DNA from: Bdellovibrionota bacterium
Lineage (GTDB): Bacteria > Bdellovibrionota > Bdellovibrionia > Bdellovibrionales > Bdellovibrionaceae
Direction: 5' to 3'
Assembly: GCA_963170155.1 (NCBI GenBank)
Contig: CAUJGP010000015.1
Coordinates: forward strand, 62,001 to 126,000
DNA: 64,000 nucleotides
In this document: piece by piece, positions 44,413 through 53,972 of the stretch
Layout of the letters: every line of letters starts with the position of its first letter
Position numbering within the stretch: the first letter of the stretch is position 1
Notes under the pieces: generated by a model
Told to the model about the DNA's origin: nothing
Databases searched by the model: none
The model's input: only the letters and a program-made list of their open reading frames with translations
Program-made: the position numbers and the translations under genes

Positions 44413-46068
44413 TTATAAGGAGTTTTTGACTTCCCAAAAAGGAATAAATGTCTGAGATAAACCTAATCCCTTCGAAACCCATTCAGATGCCTCTTTGCGA
44501 TTTCCTCTCCTCAGTTCAAATTTAGCCATCCCAACATAAGCGGGCAGGCTACGAACATTCATCTTCATGAGCTGCATCAAAGTTTCTTGGACACAAGTTT
44601 CATTTTTTTGAGCCTCACAAAATTTGGCCTTCATCAACCACGCACTCTGTATTTTTCTTTCCGCAAGAGCAATTCCAAGACTGGCTTGAGATTCTGACTC
44701 CTGGCCGAGCAGCCTCATAATATAAGCCTTCATGGCAGCCACTTGAGGATGTCTCGGTGATCCGACTTCAATCTCAAGAATCAATTTTTTGGCTTCAAGA
44801 TCCATTCCTGATTTTGAAAGACAATAAGACAAGAGAACTCTTCCCAATAAAGCATCGGGTTCCGCATCATTCACTGTTTGACAGTAGGGTAGTAAATTTT
44901 TCCAATTTAAAAAGGAACGATCCACCAGTAAATCAAAACGGTGCCCTTGACCCGATTCCAAATCGCTGTTCAACAAATCCAACACAGCTTCATTCCTGGA
45001 GTCTGGTTTTCCCAAGAAATTATAAATGTAAGCTTTCAAGAGTTGAGCTTCCTGCTGATATTCAAAATTATTTTTTAAATACTCATCCAGCATCCGCACT
45101 AAAACTGGCAAAATTCGCACAGGCATGAGCCCTTTACGGCTGACCTCAATAGACGCTAAAGTGGAACCCAGAACGATGTTTCCATTATTAACATTGACCA
45201 ATAGTGGCTCAAAAATTTGCTCAGCAATTTCAGGACTCCCATTTTTTAGTTCAATCAATGCCTTATTAATTTGAGCCGGTAAAAACTGACCATTGATACT
45301 AAGTGCTCTTTGAATCCAATCACTGGCATTTTTAAAATCGTTTTCATTCATATATGAAAGAGCCACAGCTGTGGAAATAGAGGTTTGATAATCCTTATTA
45401 TCCACTTGATTTATAATTCTTTCGAGACTTTTTCGACCTACCACATTCTGGTTTTGAATGGAAATTTGATAAATAGCCATTTCTGCATCTAAGATTGGAT
45501 TGTTTTTTTCACTGCTTTTGATTTTGGTCATCAATGCAAAAGCCCTATCATAAAACCCTTGGGATTTAAGTTGCAAAACTTGGTTTAATCCGTCTTGTGC
45601 GCCTTCTTTCTGTTTTTTACGAAGAGTCATGTAGTACCCACTGCCAGCAAGCAGAAGCAAAATCACAACAAAGGTTAATGATTTAGAAAAAACACTGGAT
45701 TTGGCACGACGATTTTTTTTTGATATTTTGTCGGCATTAGCCCCATTGGAAGACAAACTGAGATTGGTAAAATCCAGGTTCGTGGATTCATTAGAGCCAC
45801 GACTCAAGGATTGAGACATTGTCTGCGTCAACGTCGCTGTGTTTTCTATGGAATCAGGTCGATTGCGAATCTCCTTCACAGCCTCCTGCAAGGAGGTTTC
45901 ATCACGAATTAAAGTCCATCGCCCGAAAGGCTGAGAAATTTCATCCATAATAGTGAAGTGCTTCAATTTAAGTCCCGTCACAACTTCACTAAGCTTAAAT
46001 GGCCCCATGACACGATTGGCGCTCTTCACTAACCATTGATCATTGGACCCATTCGCTGATGAACTCAT
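44413..46068 (-). CDS. Membrane-anchored protein: GYF-like domain, one TM helix, TPR repeats
   Basis: A 551-residue protein. Residues 8-65 resemble a GYF_2-type module (VMGPFKLSEVV ... GRWTLIRDE). A polar Ser/Thr/Asn-rich linker follows, then one membrane helix at about 130-147 (LTFVVILLLLAGSGYYM) flanked by Lys/Arg. The remaining 390 residues are helical tetratricopeptide-like repeats. The topology puts the GYF domain in the cytoplasm and the repeats in the periplasm. I start at ATG 46068, after GGTGG; a GTG three codons earlier is possible. Such proteins occur widely in delta-like bacteria without known function, some near gliding or secretion genes. It lies 58 bp behind purH. Confidence 0.65.
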   Translation of the reverse strand: MSSSANGSNDQWLVKSANRVMGPFKLSEVVTGLKLKHFTIMDEISQPFGRWTLIRDETSLQEAVKEIRNRPDSIENTATLTQTMSQSLSRGSNESTNLDFTNLSLSSNGANADKISKKNRRAKSSVFSKSLTFVVILLLLAGSGYYMTLRKKQKEGAQDGLNQVLQLKSQGFYDRAFALMTKIKSSEKNNPILDAEMAIYQISIQNQNVVGRKSLERIINQVDNKDYQTSISTAVALSYMNENDFKNASDWIQRALSINGQFLPAQINKALIELKNGSPEIAEQIFEPLLVNVNNGNIVLGSTLASIEVSRKGLMPVRILPVLVRMLDEYLKNNFEYQQEAQLLKAYIYNFLGKPDSRNEAVLDLLNSDLESGQGHRFDLLVDRSFLNWKNLLPYCQTVNDAEPDALLGRVLLSYCLSKSGMDLEAKKLILEIEVGSPRHPQVAAMKAYIMRLLGQESESQASLGIALAERKIQSAWLMKAKFCEAQKNETCVQETLMQLMKMNVRSLPAYVGMAKFELRRGNRKEASEWVSKGLGLSQTFIPFWEVKNSL

Positions 46069-46126
46069 ACATCCCACCCAATAACAACCATTGATCCACC
46101 TTCTTCGTCTTAATCACTCACAGGCT

Positions 46127-47641
46127 TTAATGACGAAAATGTCTTCGACCTGTTAAAACCACATTGATATTTAAAGCTTTTGCTGCACTAAAAACAGCAT
46201 CATCATTGACAGATCCCCCCGGCTGAATCACCCACCGAATAGAGGCCTTAGCCATCAATTCCATGGAATCTGGAAATGGAAAAAAAGCATCACTGGCTAA
46301 AACCACATTAGTGATATGAGGATGAAACTCTTTCCATCGCTCAATCGCCAACTTCACCGAATCCACGCGATTCACTTGTCCCATTCCTAACCCTAGAGTT
46401 TTTCCTTCTCCAACGATAGCTATCGCATTACTCTTCATGTGAGCGACAACCTTCCATGCCAGCTCCATATCTTTTCTCTGATCAGCAGAAGGTGTCTCTC
46501 CCAGTACCATCCAATCCGAAGAATAAGATTCAAAATTGTCTCGCTCTTGGATCAAATACCCACCCGCAATTGTTTTAATATCGAGAGATTCAGAAAAAGA
46601 GGCCATGTTCTTCCACTCCAAAATACGGAGATTTTTCTTTCGAGAAAACAATTCTCTGGCTTCAGGTGAATAACCAGGAGCCACAATGCATTCCAAGAAC
46701 AATGCACTCAATTTTTCAGAATCCTTTCTATCAATCACAAAATTGGTTGCAATAATGCCACCAAACACACTCACGGGATCAGCAGCTAAAGCTTTTTCAA
46801 GAGCTTCTAACCCTGTTTTTCCTACACCAACCCCACAAGGGTTATTATGCTTTACTGCAACCGCTGCTGGCTCTGAAAAATTACACACAAGGCTAGAAGC
46901 TGCATCTAAGTCCAGGAGATTGTTATAAGATAACGTTTTTCCTTGTAAAATCTCAGCTTTGTGCCAGCCATTTGTCTCTCCTTTTTTGCGATACCATTGC
47001 GCTTTTTGATGAGGATTTTCTCCATAACGTAACTCTTGAACGAGCTGCCCCCCAAGGGCATGATCCCGTTGCGACTCTGCCCCAAGAGCTTCTGCAATCA
47101 AAGCATCGTAGCTTGCTGTGTGAGAAAACACTTTTGAAGCCAGAAGTTTTCTTTGCTCAAAAGATAAATCACCTTGCATCTGAGAAATCCATTCATAGTC
47201 GTTAGGATCACAAACAACGGCAATTGACTTAAAATTTTTAGCTGCGGATCGTAAAAAAGAAGGGCCACCAATATCAATGTACTCAATTAAATGATCGCCT
47301 TCCATCCCTTGACCCATGGCCTCCTCAAAGGGATAGAGATTACCCACCACCAAATCAAAAGGCTCCACACTGTATTGCTTTAAAATCTGCATGTCTTCCG
47401 AACGATGAACGCGTCCCAAAAGAGCCATATGAATTTTAGGATGAAGAGTTTTAACCCGTCCATCTAAAATTTCAGGGAACTCCGTCTGTTCCGAAACATC
47501 CATCACAGATAATCCTGCCGCTTGAAGATGCTTCGCTGTCCCCCCCGTCGAAACAATCTTTAATCCTTGAGCGACTAAGGGTTTTAAAAAATCAACTAAA
47601 CCACTCTTATCTGATACACTCACCAAAGCTCTTTTGAACAT
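46127..47641 (-). CDS. purH: Bifunctional AICAR formyltransferase/IMP cyclohydrolase
   Basis: It performs the last two steps of IMP synthesis. It is 504 residues. The N-terminal MGS-like cyclohydrolase domain (1-195) has SVSDKSGLVDF, STGGTAKHL and ILDGRVKTLHPKIH. The C-terminal formyltransferase has LRYGENPHQKA, NNLLDLDAA and the catalytic VKHNNPCGVG, ending RHFRH as in the family. The length and all motifs are normal. GAGGAG precedes the ATG. It follows proA by 51 bp on the same strand. Confidence 0.97.
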   Translation of the reverse strand: MFKRALVSVSDKSGLVDFLKPLVAQGLKIVSTGGTAKHLQAAGLSVMDVSEQTEFPEILDGRVKTLHPKIHMALLGRVHRSEDMQILKQYSVEPFDLVVGNLYPFEEAMGQGMEGDHLIEYIDIGGPSFLRSAAKNFKSIAVVCDPNDYEWISQMQGDLSFEQRKLLASKVFSHTASYDALIAEALGAESQRDHALGGQLVQELRYGENPHQKAQWYRKKGETNGWHKAEILQGKTLSYNNLLDLDAASSLVCNFSEPAAVAVKHNNPCGVGVGKTGLEALEKALAADPVSVFGGIIATNFVIDRKDSEKLSALFLECIVAPGYSPEARELFSRKKNLRILEWKNMASFSESLDIKTIAGGYLIQERDNFESYSSDWMVLGETPSADQRKDMELAWKVVAHMKSNAIAIVGEGKTLGLGMGQVNRVDSVKLAIERWKEFHPHITNVVLASDAFFPFPDSMELMAKASIRWVIQPGGSVNDDAVFSAAKALNINVVLTGRRHFRH

Positions 47642-47692
47642 TTCTGACTCTCCTCAGAGGCACTCGTTCTCTATGCCATCATATTATACAGA

Positions 47693-48961
47693 CTACGGGC
47701 CATTGCGCACTTGCCCTTGCCCTTCAACAATCCACCGCTGAGAGGTCAAGGATTCCATACCAACAGGACCTCGCACCTGCAGTTTTTGGGTACTAATTCC
47801 GATTTCTCCACCCATACCAAATTGTCCCCCATCTGTAAAACGAGTCGACGCATTCCAATAGACAACAGCAGCATCCACACGACTCTCAAAAAATCGAGCC
47901 GTTGTTTCATCGGAAGTGATAATAGCCTCCGAGTGCCTCGATCCAAAGCGTTCTATGTGCTCCAAAGCCGCTTCAACCCCAGGAATGAGTTTAATATTCA
48001 ATTTTAAATCCAAATACTCTGTTTTAAATGATGTCTCTGTCGCTAAAAAGACAGATTCGTGAACTGATGAAATGGTATAAGTTTTATCACAAACAAAAAA
48101 CTCAACACCTTTTTTCCCTAATTCTGAATAAACTTTCGGCAAAAACTCAGCCGCAATTCCTTGATCGATTAAAAGAGTTTCAATAGAATTGCAGACCCCA
48201 GGCCGTTGAGTCTTGGCATTCACCAAAATAGACAACGCCATTTCTGGATCCGCTTTTTCATGAACGTAGAGATGACAAAGGCCTCGGTCATTTTTGATCA
48301 TGGGAATCCGTGAGTGCTGGGTCACATACTCTATGAGAGAGTCTCCGCCTCGAGGAATCAAAATATCAATCCATTGATTCTGTTTGATTAAAAAATCCGT
48401 AACGGCTCTAGAGGTATTTTCCAATCCCCAAAAAATTTCTGGGGGAATTTGCGTTTCCTGCAAACTTTCGGTGATCAAACGATACAACACTTGACTGGTT
48501 TGAAAAGATTCTTTTCCACCTTTGAGAATCAAACTGTTGCCCGCCTTAAAGGCCAAAGAAAAAGATTCGATAATGACATTAGGCCGGGATTCAAAAATCA
48601 AAAAAATCAGGCCTAAGGGAGCTCTTACCTTTTTCAACTTTAAACCATTAGGCAAGATTTTTTCTTCAGTCACCTCGCCCACAGGCTCCTTTAAAGCCAT
48701 CACCGAAAACAAGCTTTCAGCCATCGAATGAATCCTAGACTCTGTGAGGGTCAAACGATCTTCAAAAGATTTCTGATAAGAAGGATGATTTTGATAAGCG
48801 ATCAAGTCCTGCTGATTCGCTGTTAAGATCTCCCGCGATTGTTTTTTTATCTTCTCACTGAGAAGAGCCAGTGCTCCATTCTTGATTTCACCAGGCAATA
48901 AACGAGCGTTCACTTTGCACTGATGCATCTTCGTCAATTGTAAGGTCAGAGATTCAATCAT
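47693..48961 (-). CDS. proA: Gamma-glutamyl phosphate reductase
   Basis: It reduces gamma-glutamyl phosphate to glutamate semialdehyde in proline synthesis. It is a 422-residue aldehyde-dehydrogenase-type protein, the usual length. It shows APLGLIFLIFESRPNV, LKGGKES, LIPRGGDSLI and the nucleophile Cys in QRPGVCNSIE (about 255). GRFGSRHSEAI and RFTDGGQFGMGGEIGIS occur near the end. Its start overlaps the proB stop by eight bases, so the two subunits of the kinase-reductase pair are co-translated. Confidence 0.97.
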   Translation of the reverse strand: MIESLTLQLTKMHQCKVNARLLPGEIKNGALALLSEKIKKQSREILTANQQDLIAYQNHPSYQKSFEDRLTLTESRIHSMAESLFSVMALKEPVGEVTEEKILPNGLKLKKVRAPLGLIFLIFESRPNVIIESFSLAFKAGNSLILKGGKESFQTSQVLYRLITESLQETQIPPEIFWGLENTSRAVTDFLIKQNQWIDILIPRGGDSLIEYVTQHSRIPMIKNDRGLCHLYVHEKADPEMALSILVNAKTQRPGVCNSIETLLIDQGIAAEFLPKVYSELGKKGVEFFVCDKTYTISSVHESVFLATETSFKTEYLDLKLNIKLIPGVEAALEHIERFGSRHSEAIITSDETTARFFESRVDAAVVYWNASTRFTDGGQFGMGGEIGISTQKLQVRGPVGMESLTSQRWIVEGQGQVRNGP

Positions 48962-49823
48962 TGAAATCCTTTTTCAGAGATCTTTTTCCACTGATTCTGG
49001 TGCCGATATTTTCTTTTTGCCATAAACGAGTCAAAACCTTATCTGTAGAACCACGGACTAAGAATGTAGGAATTCCTGCTTGAGAAGCTTTCTGAGCTGC
49101 CAGTAGTTTAGATGAAATCCCTCCTCGTCCCAAAGATGATTTTTGAAAAGCCAGTGCTTCACGAATCATCACCTGATTCACACGAGGAAGAAAATCAACG
49201 AGTTGTGCTCCATTCTGAGAAGGCTCACGATCGTAGAGCCCCTCCACATGGGTGAGGATCACTAAGCGATTCGCTTTCAACTCACACGCCACTTTTGCTG
49301 AAAGTTGATCATTATCCCCAAACTGAATTTCATCCGTCGCCACCACATCGTTTTCATTCAAGAGAGGAACTGCATTCCAGTCTAATAATTGATAAATCGT
49401 ATTGCACAAATGCGTACGGCTTTCTTTTCTTTTAAAGTCAGAGTAACTCAACAAAACTTGAGCTCCCATCAAACCCTGAGATTGAAGTGCTAAATTATAA
49501 AGATCCATCAGCATCGGTTGCCCCAAAGCGCTTAAGGCTTGTTTTTCCGGAAGAGATCGCCATTGATAATCCAATCGTTGGCGAGCGGAGGCAATAGCAC
49601 CCGATGTAACCCAAACAATTTTAATTGATTTGTACTTCATCAAATAGGCCACTTCTTGCATCAAGGCCCGAATTAAAAGAGGGCCTCCCTCCATAATGAG
49701 CTGGCTTCCAATTTTCACGACCCACAGCTCTGTAGATTTTGGTTTGCGAACCATGGATCCCTTGCTTTGGCTCCGGATTGTTTTTTTCTTTGTTTTTTTC
49801 TTTGTTTTTTTCTGCGTCACCAT
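48954..49823 (-). CDS. proB: Glutamate 5-kinase, short form without PUA domain
   Basis: It phosphorylates glutamate on the gamma-carboxyl, first step of proline synthesis. The amino-acid-kinase domain is complete: VVKIGSQLIMEGGP, VTSGAIASARQ, QALSALGQPMLM, NENDVVATDEIQFGDNDQLSA and GRGGISSKLLAA. At 289 residues it stops at the kinase domain; E. coli ProB continues with a PUA domain to 367. The first 23 residues are an odd Lys/Thr repeat (KKTKKKTKKKT). A second start at residue 24 (ATG ending 49754, AAGGG four bases upstream) would remove it and gives a normal N-terminus. I keep the longer frame only as the outer limit. Confidence 0.92.
   Translation of the reverse strand: MVTQKKTKKKTKKKTIRSQSKGSMVRKPKSTELWVVKIGSQLIMEGGPLLIRALMQEVAYLMKYKSIKIVWVTSGAIASARQRLDYQWRSLPEKQALSALGQPMLMDLYNLALQSQGLMGAQVLLSYSDFKRKESRTHLCNTIYQLLDWNAVPLLNENDVVATDEIQFGDNDQLSAKVACELKANRLVILTHVEGLYDREPSQNGAQLVDFLPRVNQVMIREALAFQKSSLGRGGISSKLLAAQKASQAGIPTFLVRGSTDKVLTRLWQKENIGTRISGKRSLKKDFND
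49780..49813. repeat. 12-bp tandem repeat at the proB start
   Basis: The unit GTTTTTTTCTTT (plus strand) occurs about 2.8 times. It encodes the repeated Lys-Lys-Thr-Lys of the proB N-terminal extension and lies between the two candidate start codons. Slippage in whole units would keep the frame, whereas slippage in its seven-T runs would not. Confidence 0.8.
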
Positions 49824-49836
49824 TTTAATTTAAACC

Positions 49837-50850
49837 TCACCCTACCTTATTAGAGGGGCTCTGAGTCAGAGACTGACATTCCAAATAAACTTTATTCACA
49901 ATGTTAGGTGTCAAATGTTTTTTTAAAAAAGAATTCGATAAAACAACAAGGGATCTCTGTTGTTCCTCAGAAAGAAGAGTCTTTCCCCACCATTTCCAAG
50001 GGTGCATGCCGCCCCAACGAGTCAAATTAGTTGTTTCACACCGACTCTCAAATCCCGATCCTCTCAAAGGGGCTTCTTGGATTTGTTGAAGTAACATCTC
50101 TAAAAAATACGCACCATGCAATCCTTGGACTTCCAAAAGAAGACGATCATAGAGACGCTGTGATGAACTCAATGAATACAGATGAATTTTTGGTTGCAGC
50201 GATCTCAACTCTTTTTCAAAAGATTCAAGACCCTTTTGATCTTCTGAGCTCTCACTCTTATTCCGATGGATCTCATCTTCCCACATCAACCCAGACCAAT
50301 CCATCCCACGCGCAGAGTGATCCATAAATCGAAAACGAGAACCTGCAACGACAATGGCTTTTTGAGCATCTAAAATTCGAATTTGGGCACCAAAAGGAAG
50401 CGGATCCTGTGCTCGAGACCATGCCCAAGCATGTTGAATTTCAATATGAGGCATCCTTTTGTCATTTAAAATTTGAAGTTCCTCATCAGACGTGAGTATT
50501 TCACCAGTAAACCCATGGTCCCGCACCAACACCGCCGCCAGCATTTCTCGAGGCAACTCAGAAAGAGGACTCTCTTCTGAATCCAAAGAGGGCTTATGCA
50601 GAAGCGAATGTCCTTCTCGTACAAAAGCTTGCACATTCGGCAGAAGTAAAGGAGAGCCCCAAGAGCTAATCAACAGGTTTTTTTTCGTTGGCCAGAAAAA
50701 TTTCAGACCAAATAAAAGATCGGTAAGAGCATGGCTAAGCCCGTGATAAGGAAAGCATCGAATTGCATTGCCTCCGGAGACCCCTAACTTTTGCCGCCAA
50801 TAATCCTGATTTTCCAACCAGGAATTAAATTTTTCAATTGTATAAGTCAT
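49837..50850 (-). CDS. Uncharacterised cytoplasmic protein
   Basis: A 337-residue protein, no signal peptide or membrane segment, not recognised. The N-terminal part, GNAIRCFPYHGLSHALTDLL and then NLLISSWGSPLLLPNVQAF, recalls the start of fold-type I PLP aminotransferases. RMPHIEIQHAWAW and DAQKAIVVAGSRFRFM fit their middle strands. A convincing PLP-Lys motif is missing, so it may be a degenerate relative. I start at the ATG ending at 50850, eight bases after AAGGA; a TTG five codons earlier is an alternative. The stop is 13 bp before the proB start, suggesting joint transcription with proBA. Confidence 0.55.
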   Translation of the reverse strand: MTYTIEKFNSWLENQDYWRQKLGVSGGNAIRCFPYHGLSHALTDLLFGLKFFWPTKKNLLISSWGSPLLLPNVQAFVREGHSLLHKPSLDSEESPLSELPREMLAAVLVRDHGFTGEILTSDEELQILNDKRMPHIEIQHAWAWSRAQDPLPFGAQIRILDAQKAIVVAGSRFRFMDHSARGMDWSGLMWEDEIHRNKSESSEDQKGLESFEKELRSLQPKIHLYSLSSSQRLYDRLLLEVQGLHGAYFLEMLLQQIQEAPLRGSGFESRCETTNLTRWGGMHPWKWWGKTLLSEEQQRSLVVLSNSFLKKHLTPNIVNKVYLECQSLTQSPSNKVG

Positions 50851-51001
50851 CCCGACATCCTTCAAAGCAATCCAAAAATAAGATCCTCTGATTTTATGGT
50901 TTCGTGGGACCCCATTTTTGTCAAAACAATTTCCCTATTATGTTGATGTGATAAGATGGGGCAGACTTGTCATGAACTGATTTTAATGGAAAAGAGTCAT
51001 G

Positions 51002-53338
51002 TTAATTTGTAGCTGGCTCCGTAGATTCACTCTTTTTCGGATCAGAAGACGGAGACGGCGTAGCTAAAGCAAGCATCTGAGGGCGCGTAGTAATAATCAG
51101 TTTTTCGCTTCCAAGAACATGATCCACATGAACCTCTCCACCTTGAGACAAAGGACCAAAAAGGATTTCATCCACTAACGGTTTTTTTAACCATTCATCT
51201 ACGGCTCGAGCCATGGGACGAGCACCATAAGCTCGATCATACCCTTTTTTAAGAAGAAAACGTCGAGCGCTCTGAGTAACGCCCAAGGCAATCTTCTTGG
51301 ATAGCAATTGCAAACTCAATTCGTGGATGAACTTGTCCACAACTTGTAGAATAATATCCTCCGTCAAATCTTTAAAAGCCACGATGGCATCAAGACGGTT
51401 TAAAAACTCTGGAGTAAAAACATTTTTGATGGCCGCCATGGAAATTCCCTGACGATCTTCATCACCAATTCCAATGCGTCCTTTGGCGACATCCGCGGCT
51501 CCCGCATTCGTTGTCATAATCAAAATCACGTGCCGCATATCTGTGGTTCGCCCATTACTGTCTGTTAACCTGCCTGCATCCATAACCTGAAGTAAGATGG
51601 GCCAAATATCGGGATGGGCCTTTTCAATTTCATCCATTAACAAAACACAATAGGCGGATTTATTCACAGCTTCTGTTAACAATCCTCCTTGCTCAAAACC
51701 CACATATCCCGGAGGAGCTCCCACCAAACGCGAGATGGCATGTTTTTCCATGTATTCACTCATGTCAAAACGAACTAAAGGAAGTCCCATAAGAGAAGCC
51801 AACTGCTTACAAACCTCTGTTTTTCCCACACCTGTCGGACCACTAAACAAAAAAGATCCAATGGGTTTGTTCTCGCGGCTTAAACCCGATCGAGACAACT
51901 TAATAGCATTTACTAAAGTAGCAATCGCTTGATCTTGACCAAAAATAGAGGCTTTTAATCTTTTATCCAAATCTTTAAGTTGTTGAACGTCATTAAGAGT
52001 GATGGTTCCAACAGGAATTTGAGTGATGGTAGCGATGACTTTTTCAATCACTTTCTCATCGATAATACCTCGAGGAGCCAACTCCGGATGCAAACGAACT
52101 CGAGATCCGGCTTCATCAATCACATCAATAGCCTTGTCTGGCAGATAACGTCCATGAAGATATTTGGATGATAATTCCACCGCGGCCCTCAAAGCCCCAT
52201 CCGTATATTGAGTTTTATGAAACTCCTCGTAACGAGACTGCAATCCTTTCAAAATAGAATAACTCTCATCAAGACTCGGTTCATTCACATCGATGCGTTG
52301 AAAACGCCGATTGAGAGCTCGGTCTTTTTCGAAATGTTGGCGGTATTCTTGGTGAGTGGTTGTTCCAATACAACTCAGCCTCCCATCCGCCAGCATTGGT
52401 TTCAGTAAATTTGCGGCGTCCAGACTCCCACCATTGGTGGCTCCGGCACCGACCAGCGTATGAATCTCATCAATCATCAAGATCCCTTTGGGTAGTGCGG
52501 AGAGTTCTTTCAAAACATTTTTTATTTTAGATTCAAAATCACCGCGGAACTTGGTGCCCGCCATCAGGCTTCCCATATCAAGCGCATAAATAACAGCCTC
52601 GGCCAGGGCTTCGGGAACTTTTTTCTGTTCGATCCTCTGAGCAATCCCCTCCGCTAACGCCGTTTTTCCCACTCCTGGCTCACCAATGAAAAGCGGATTA
52701 TTCTTTGTCCGGCGACATAAAACCTGCACAGCACGATCAATCACATCCTCACGACCGATCAATGGATCGGCTTTTCCCTGACGAACTTTTTCATTTAAAT
52801 TCACACATACTGAATCAAGTAAACTTTGTTTAGAAGAACCCTCCCCATCCTCATTTTCTGCCTGAATAAGGGGTTCTTGTGGTGAGGGAGTCTGTCCATG
52901 CGAAATGTATTGAATAATATCGAACTGACGAACCCCTTCTTGCACTAAGAAATACACGGCAGGCGAATTACTTTCGTAATAAAGAGCAATGAGAACATGG
53001 GCTACAGTGACTTCTTTTTTTCCTGAATTTTGAACTTGCATCGCGGCTCTTTGAAGCAGCCGGTGCACCGCCAATGTAAATTCGGGCATCCAGAGGCTTT
53101 CGCCACCCGCAGAATCCATTTGCTCCCTTGTTACAACAGGACTGCTTTTTTGAATATCCATTTCAAGTTGTCTTTTGAGTTTTTGAACATTGCCGCCGCA
53201 GGCCTCTAAAATTTCAACAATGAGAGGAGAACGCGTTAAAGCCAATAAGATATGCTCAGAGGTGATGAACTCATGTCTCTGGATTTTAGCGAGCTCCGCA
53301 GCTTCTGACAATAAGCGCTCTAATTCGCGACTTAACAT
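51002..53338 (-). CDS. clpA: ATP-dependent Clp protease ATP-binding subunit ClpA
   Basis: The unfoldase of the ClpAP protease. It is 778 residues. An N-terminal double Clp-N repeat (1-140) binds ClpS. AAA-1 has Walker [14 protein letters not shown] near 218 and [17 protein letters not shown]-2 has [15 protein letters not shown] near 500, [13 protein letters not shown] and TNAGA. A ClpP-docking loop of IGL type is present as GRIGIGDED near 620. The C-terminal D2 small domain ends in a Ser/Pro-rich tail. The ATG shares one base with the clpS stop (TAATG), which couples translation. Confidence 0.97.
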   Translation of the reverse strand: MLSRELERLLSEAAELAKIQRHEFITSEHILLALTRSPLIVEILEACGGNVQKLKRQLEMDIQKSSPVVTREQMDSAGGESLWMPEFTLAVHRLLQRAAMQVQNSGKKEVTVAHVLIALYYESNSPAVYFLVQEGVRQFDIIQYISHGQTPSPQEPLIQAENEDGEGSSKQSLLDSVCVNLNEKVRQGKADPLIGREDVIDRAVQVLCRRTKNNPLFIGEPGVGKTALAEGIAQRIEQKKVPEALAEAVIYALDMGSLMAGTKFRGDFESKIKNVLKELSALPKGILMIDEIHTLVGAGATNGGSLDAANLLKPMLADGRLSCIGTTTHQEYRQHFEKDRALNRRFQRIDVNEPSLDESYSILKGLQSRYEEFHKTQYTDGALRAAVELSSKYLHGRYLPDKAIDVIDEAGSRVRLHPELAPRGIIDEKVIEKVIATITQIPVGTITLNDVQQLKDLDKRLKASIFGQDQAIATLVNAIKLSRSGLSRENKPIGSFLFSGPTGVGKTEVCKQLASLMGLPLVRFDMSEYMEKHAISRLVGAPPGYVGFEQGGLLTEAVNKSAYCVLLMDEIEKAHPDIWPILLQVMDAGRLTDSNGRTTDMRHVILIMTTNAGAADVAKGRIGIGDEDRQGISMAAIKNVFTPEFLNRLDAIVAFKDLTEDIILQVVDKFIHELSLQLLSKKIALGVTQSARRFLLKKGYDRAYGARPMARAVDEWLKKPLVDEILFGPLSQGGEVHVDHVLGSEKLIITTRPQMLALATPSPSSDPKKSESTEPATN

Positions 53339-53637
53339 TACTCTGCCTCCATGATTGTTTTAAGGGGATATTCATTTTGCTTGGAAACCTCATTCACTTG
53401 ATGCACCTTCATCTCAGCAATTTCCTTTGTGTAAACCCCAGCGATTCCTGCTCCTTTTTGATGAACTTCTATCATAATTTGCTCAGCTTCTGAAGGCGTT
53501 TTTGAAAAATACCGTTGCAGCACAAAAGTTACAAAATTCATAGGGGTAAAGTCGTCATTCAATAAAATAACTTTATATTTCTGAGGTATTTCCACTTTAT
53601 CAAGGACATCCAGTTCACCCTGGGGTTTTTGAGACAT
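53338..53637 (-). CDS. clpS: ClpS adaptor for N-degron proteins
   Basis: A 99-residue adaptor that delivers N-end-rule substrates to ClpA. YKVILLNDDFTPMNFVTFVL is the core motif whose Asn-Asp-Asp pair binds the substrate amino group. It is followed by QIMIEVHQKGAGIAGVYTKEIAE, which contains the conserved His. The last residues (YPLKTIMEAE) match the ClpA contact. AAGGGAAG precedes the ATG. It is first of the clpSA pair; a weak promoter candidate lies about 55-80 bp upstream. Confidence 0.97.
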   Translation of the reverse strand: MSQKPQGELDVLDKVEIPQKYKVILLNDDFTPMNFVTFVLQRYFSKTPSEAEQIMIEVHQKGAGIAGVYTKEIAEMKVHQVNEVSKQNEYPLKTIMEAE

Positions 53638-53972
53638 TTTAGCTTCCCTTCATACAACCGCTTCTCTTAAACTCTCCCTTCTAGAATAACCTCATATTTC
53701 TCATTGAGTAAATAGTCGATACCATGAAGTTAAAAAATACTTTTTCGTTCAGCTAGAATTTCAACCGGCTATAGATAAATGAACCCTCTATGCAATTTAA
53801 ACTATAAACAATCTAGCTTTTCTGCAAAGGAGAGGCCAAGTATTGTAGTGTCAAACTGACTTCAGTAAAAGAGTTTAAAAAAAACTTTAAGGCGATTTAT
53901 TTTTGTCAGATCAAAACTGTAACTTCTTGCGCAAAATAAAATTTGTTCTTTGTGGGTGACAACCGATTGAAT
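53638..53972. other. Gene-free interval upstream of clpS
   Basis: These 335 bp are AT-rich and hold no credible gene on either strand. They must carry the clpSA promoter and the 3' end of the histidine-kinase transcript. I see no GC-rich hairpin with a T-run, no riboswitch-like fold and no repeat. Confidence 0.6.
53691..53719 (-). promoter_or_regulatory. Weak sigma-70 promoter candidate for clpSA
   Basis: On the minus strand TCGACT (53719-53714) and TATGAG (53696-53691) are separated by 17 bases, each with a 4/6 match to consensus. The position, 55-80 bp before clpS, is suitable. AT-rich DNA gives such matches by chance, so this is only a candidate. Confidence 0.25.
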
